Shown one piece after another: positions 14,227 to 14,271 of a DNA stretch of 14,271 nt (position 1 is its first letter; every line of letters begins with the position of its first letter). Source of the stretch: Campylobacteraceae bacterium (GTDB lineage: Bacteria; Campylobacterota; Campylobacteria; Campylobacterales; Campylobacteraceae); the NCBI GenBank assembly GCA_031259875.1, contig JAIRKW010000012.1, forward strand, positions 1 through 14,271, written 5' to 3'. Below the pieces are notes generated by a model. That model ran no database searches. It was not told the DNA's origin and saw only the letters and a program-made list of their open reading frames with translations. The translations under genes and the position numbers were made by a program.

Positions 14227-14248
14227 TACTGTTTAGTGAGGAGCAGAT

Positions 14249-14271
14249 ATGGCTAAAGTAGAATTACCGCT
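14249..14271 (+). CDS. Start of an unidentified gene, cut by the window edge
   Basis: ATG at 14249 with GAGGAG five bases before it opens a frame reading MAKVELP before the window ends. Seven residues are too few to identify a family. The strong ribosome site and the -10-like box upstream support a real start. Confidence 0.6.

Larger units (their letters stand above)
13916..14248. other. Spacer with an imperfect inverted repeat and a possible gene relic
   Basis: These 333 bases hold no full gene. The first 100 contain an inverted repeat (13927-14011). The middle holds a short open frame ending at 14128. The last 120 bases are very AT-rich and carry the promoter and ribosome site of the gene at 14249. 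The middle stretch (13975-14125) is less AT-rich than its flanks and looks more like former coding DNA than a plain spacer. Confidence 0.5.

Noticed and set aside
1..14271. CRISPR array, tRNA/rRNA genes, prophage, toxin-antitoxin pair or defence island
   Set aside because: No spaced direct-repeat series, no cloverleaf or rRNA sequence in the few gaps, and no matching protein families were seen on either strand.

Overview
The window is an AT-rich chromosomal segment that reads as core genome of a member of the Campylobacterota (former Epsilonproteobacteria). A Sulfurimonas-like, free-living lineage is my best guess. The reasons are gene content and order: a Csd3-type M23 peptidase, a PgbA N-terminal-domain protein and GlcD lie together as I recall for Helicobacter pylori; dnaB sits directly upstream of an unusually short comEC, also as in Helicobacter; the thioesterase is of the Campylobacter Cj0915 type. 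Promoters have clear -10 boxes (TATAAT-like) and mostly no -35 box, and TTG starts occur. The thiC gene with a TPP riboswitch and the PPK2 kinase point away from a host-restricted Helicobacter. The species assignment is inference.

Layout. 1-63: the last codons of a probable integrase-core transposase. 96-1880 (minus): nudix hydrolase and csd3-like peptidase, csd3 transcribed first. 2031-5036 (plus): pgbA-like, glcD and yihY, tightly packed, divergent from csd3. 4929-8661 (minus): ispG, dnaB, comEC in one overlapping transcription unit whose end overlaps the end of yihY tail to tail by 108 bp. 8735-10195 (plus): promoter, TPP riboswitch, possible start-codon-sequestering hairpin, thiC. 10206-12166 (minus): dsbD followed by a 93-residue unknown protein that overlaps it by 4 bp. 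12206-13134 (plus): promoter and PPK2 kinase. 13135-13444: AT-rich non-coding spacer with an inverted repeat just before a TTG-started acyl-CoA thioesterase (13445-13915). 13916-14248: a spacer with an imperfect inverted repeat and a possible gene relic. From 14249 a new gene begins and runs off the window.

How the genes relate. Most are housekeeping functions: cell-wall trimming and cell shape (csd3), isoprenoid precursors (ispG), replication (dnaB), DNA uptake (comEC), thiamine pyrimidine synthesis under TPP feedback (thiC), periplasmic disulfide reduction (dsbD), polyphosphate-nucleotide exchange (PPK2) and acyl-CoA hydrolysis. They do not form one pathway; the window is several short operons placed back to back or head to head.

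I see no CRISPR array, prophage, toxin-antitoxin pair, rRNA or tRNA. I do not see a convincing new biological system. The points most worth a second look are the helix arrangement downstream of the thiamine riboswitch, the unknown protein coupled to dsbD, the 108-bp coding overlap of yihY and comEC, the repeat-built charged insert in DnaB, and the spacer at 13916-14248.
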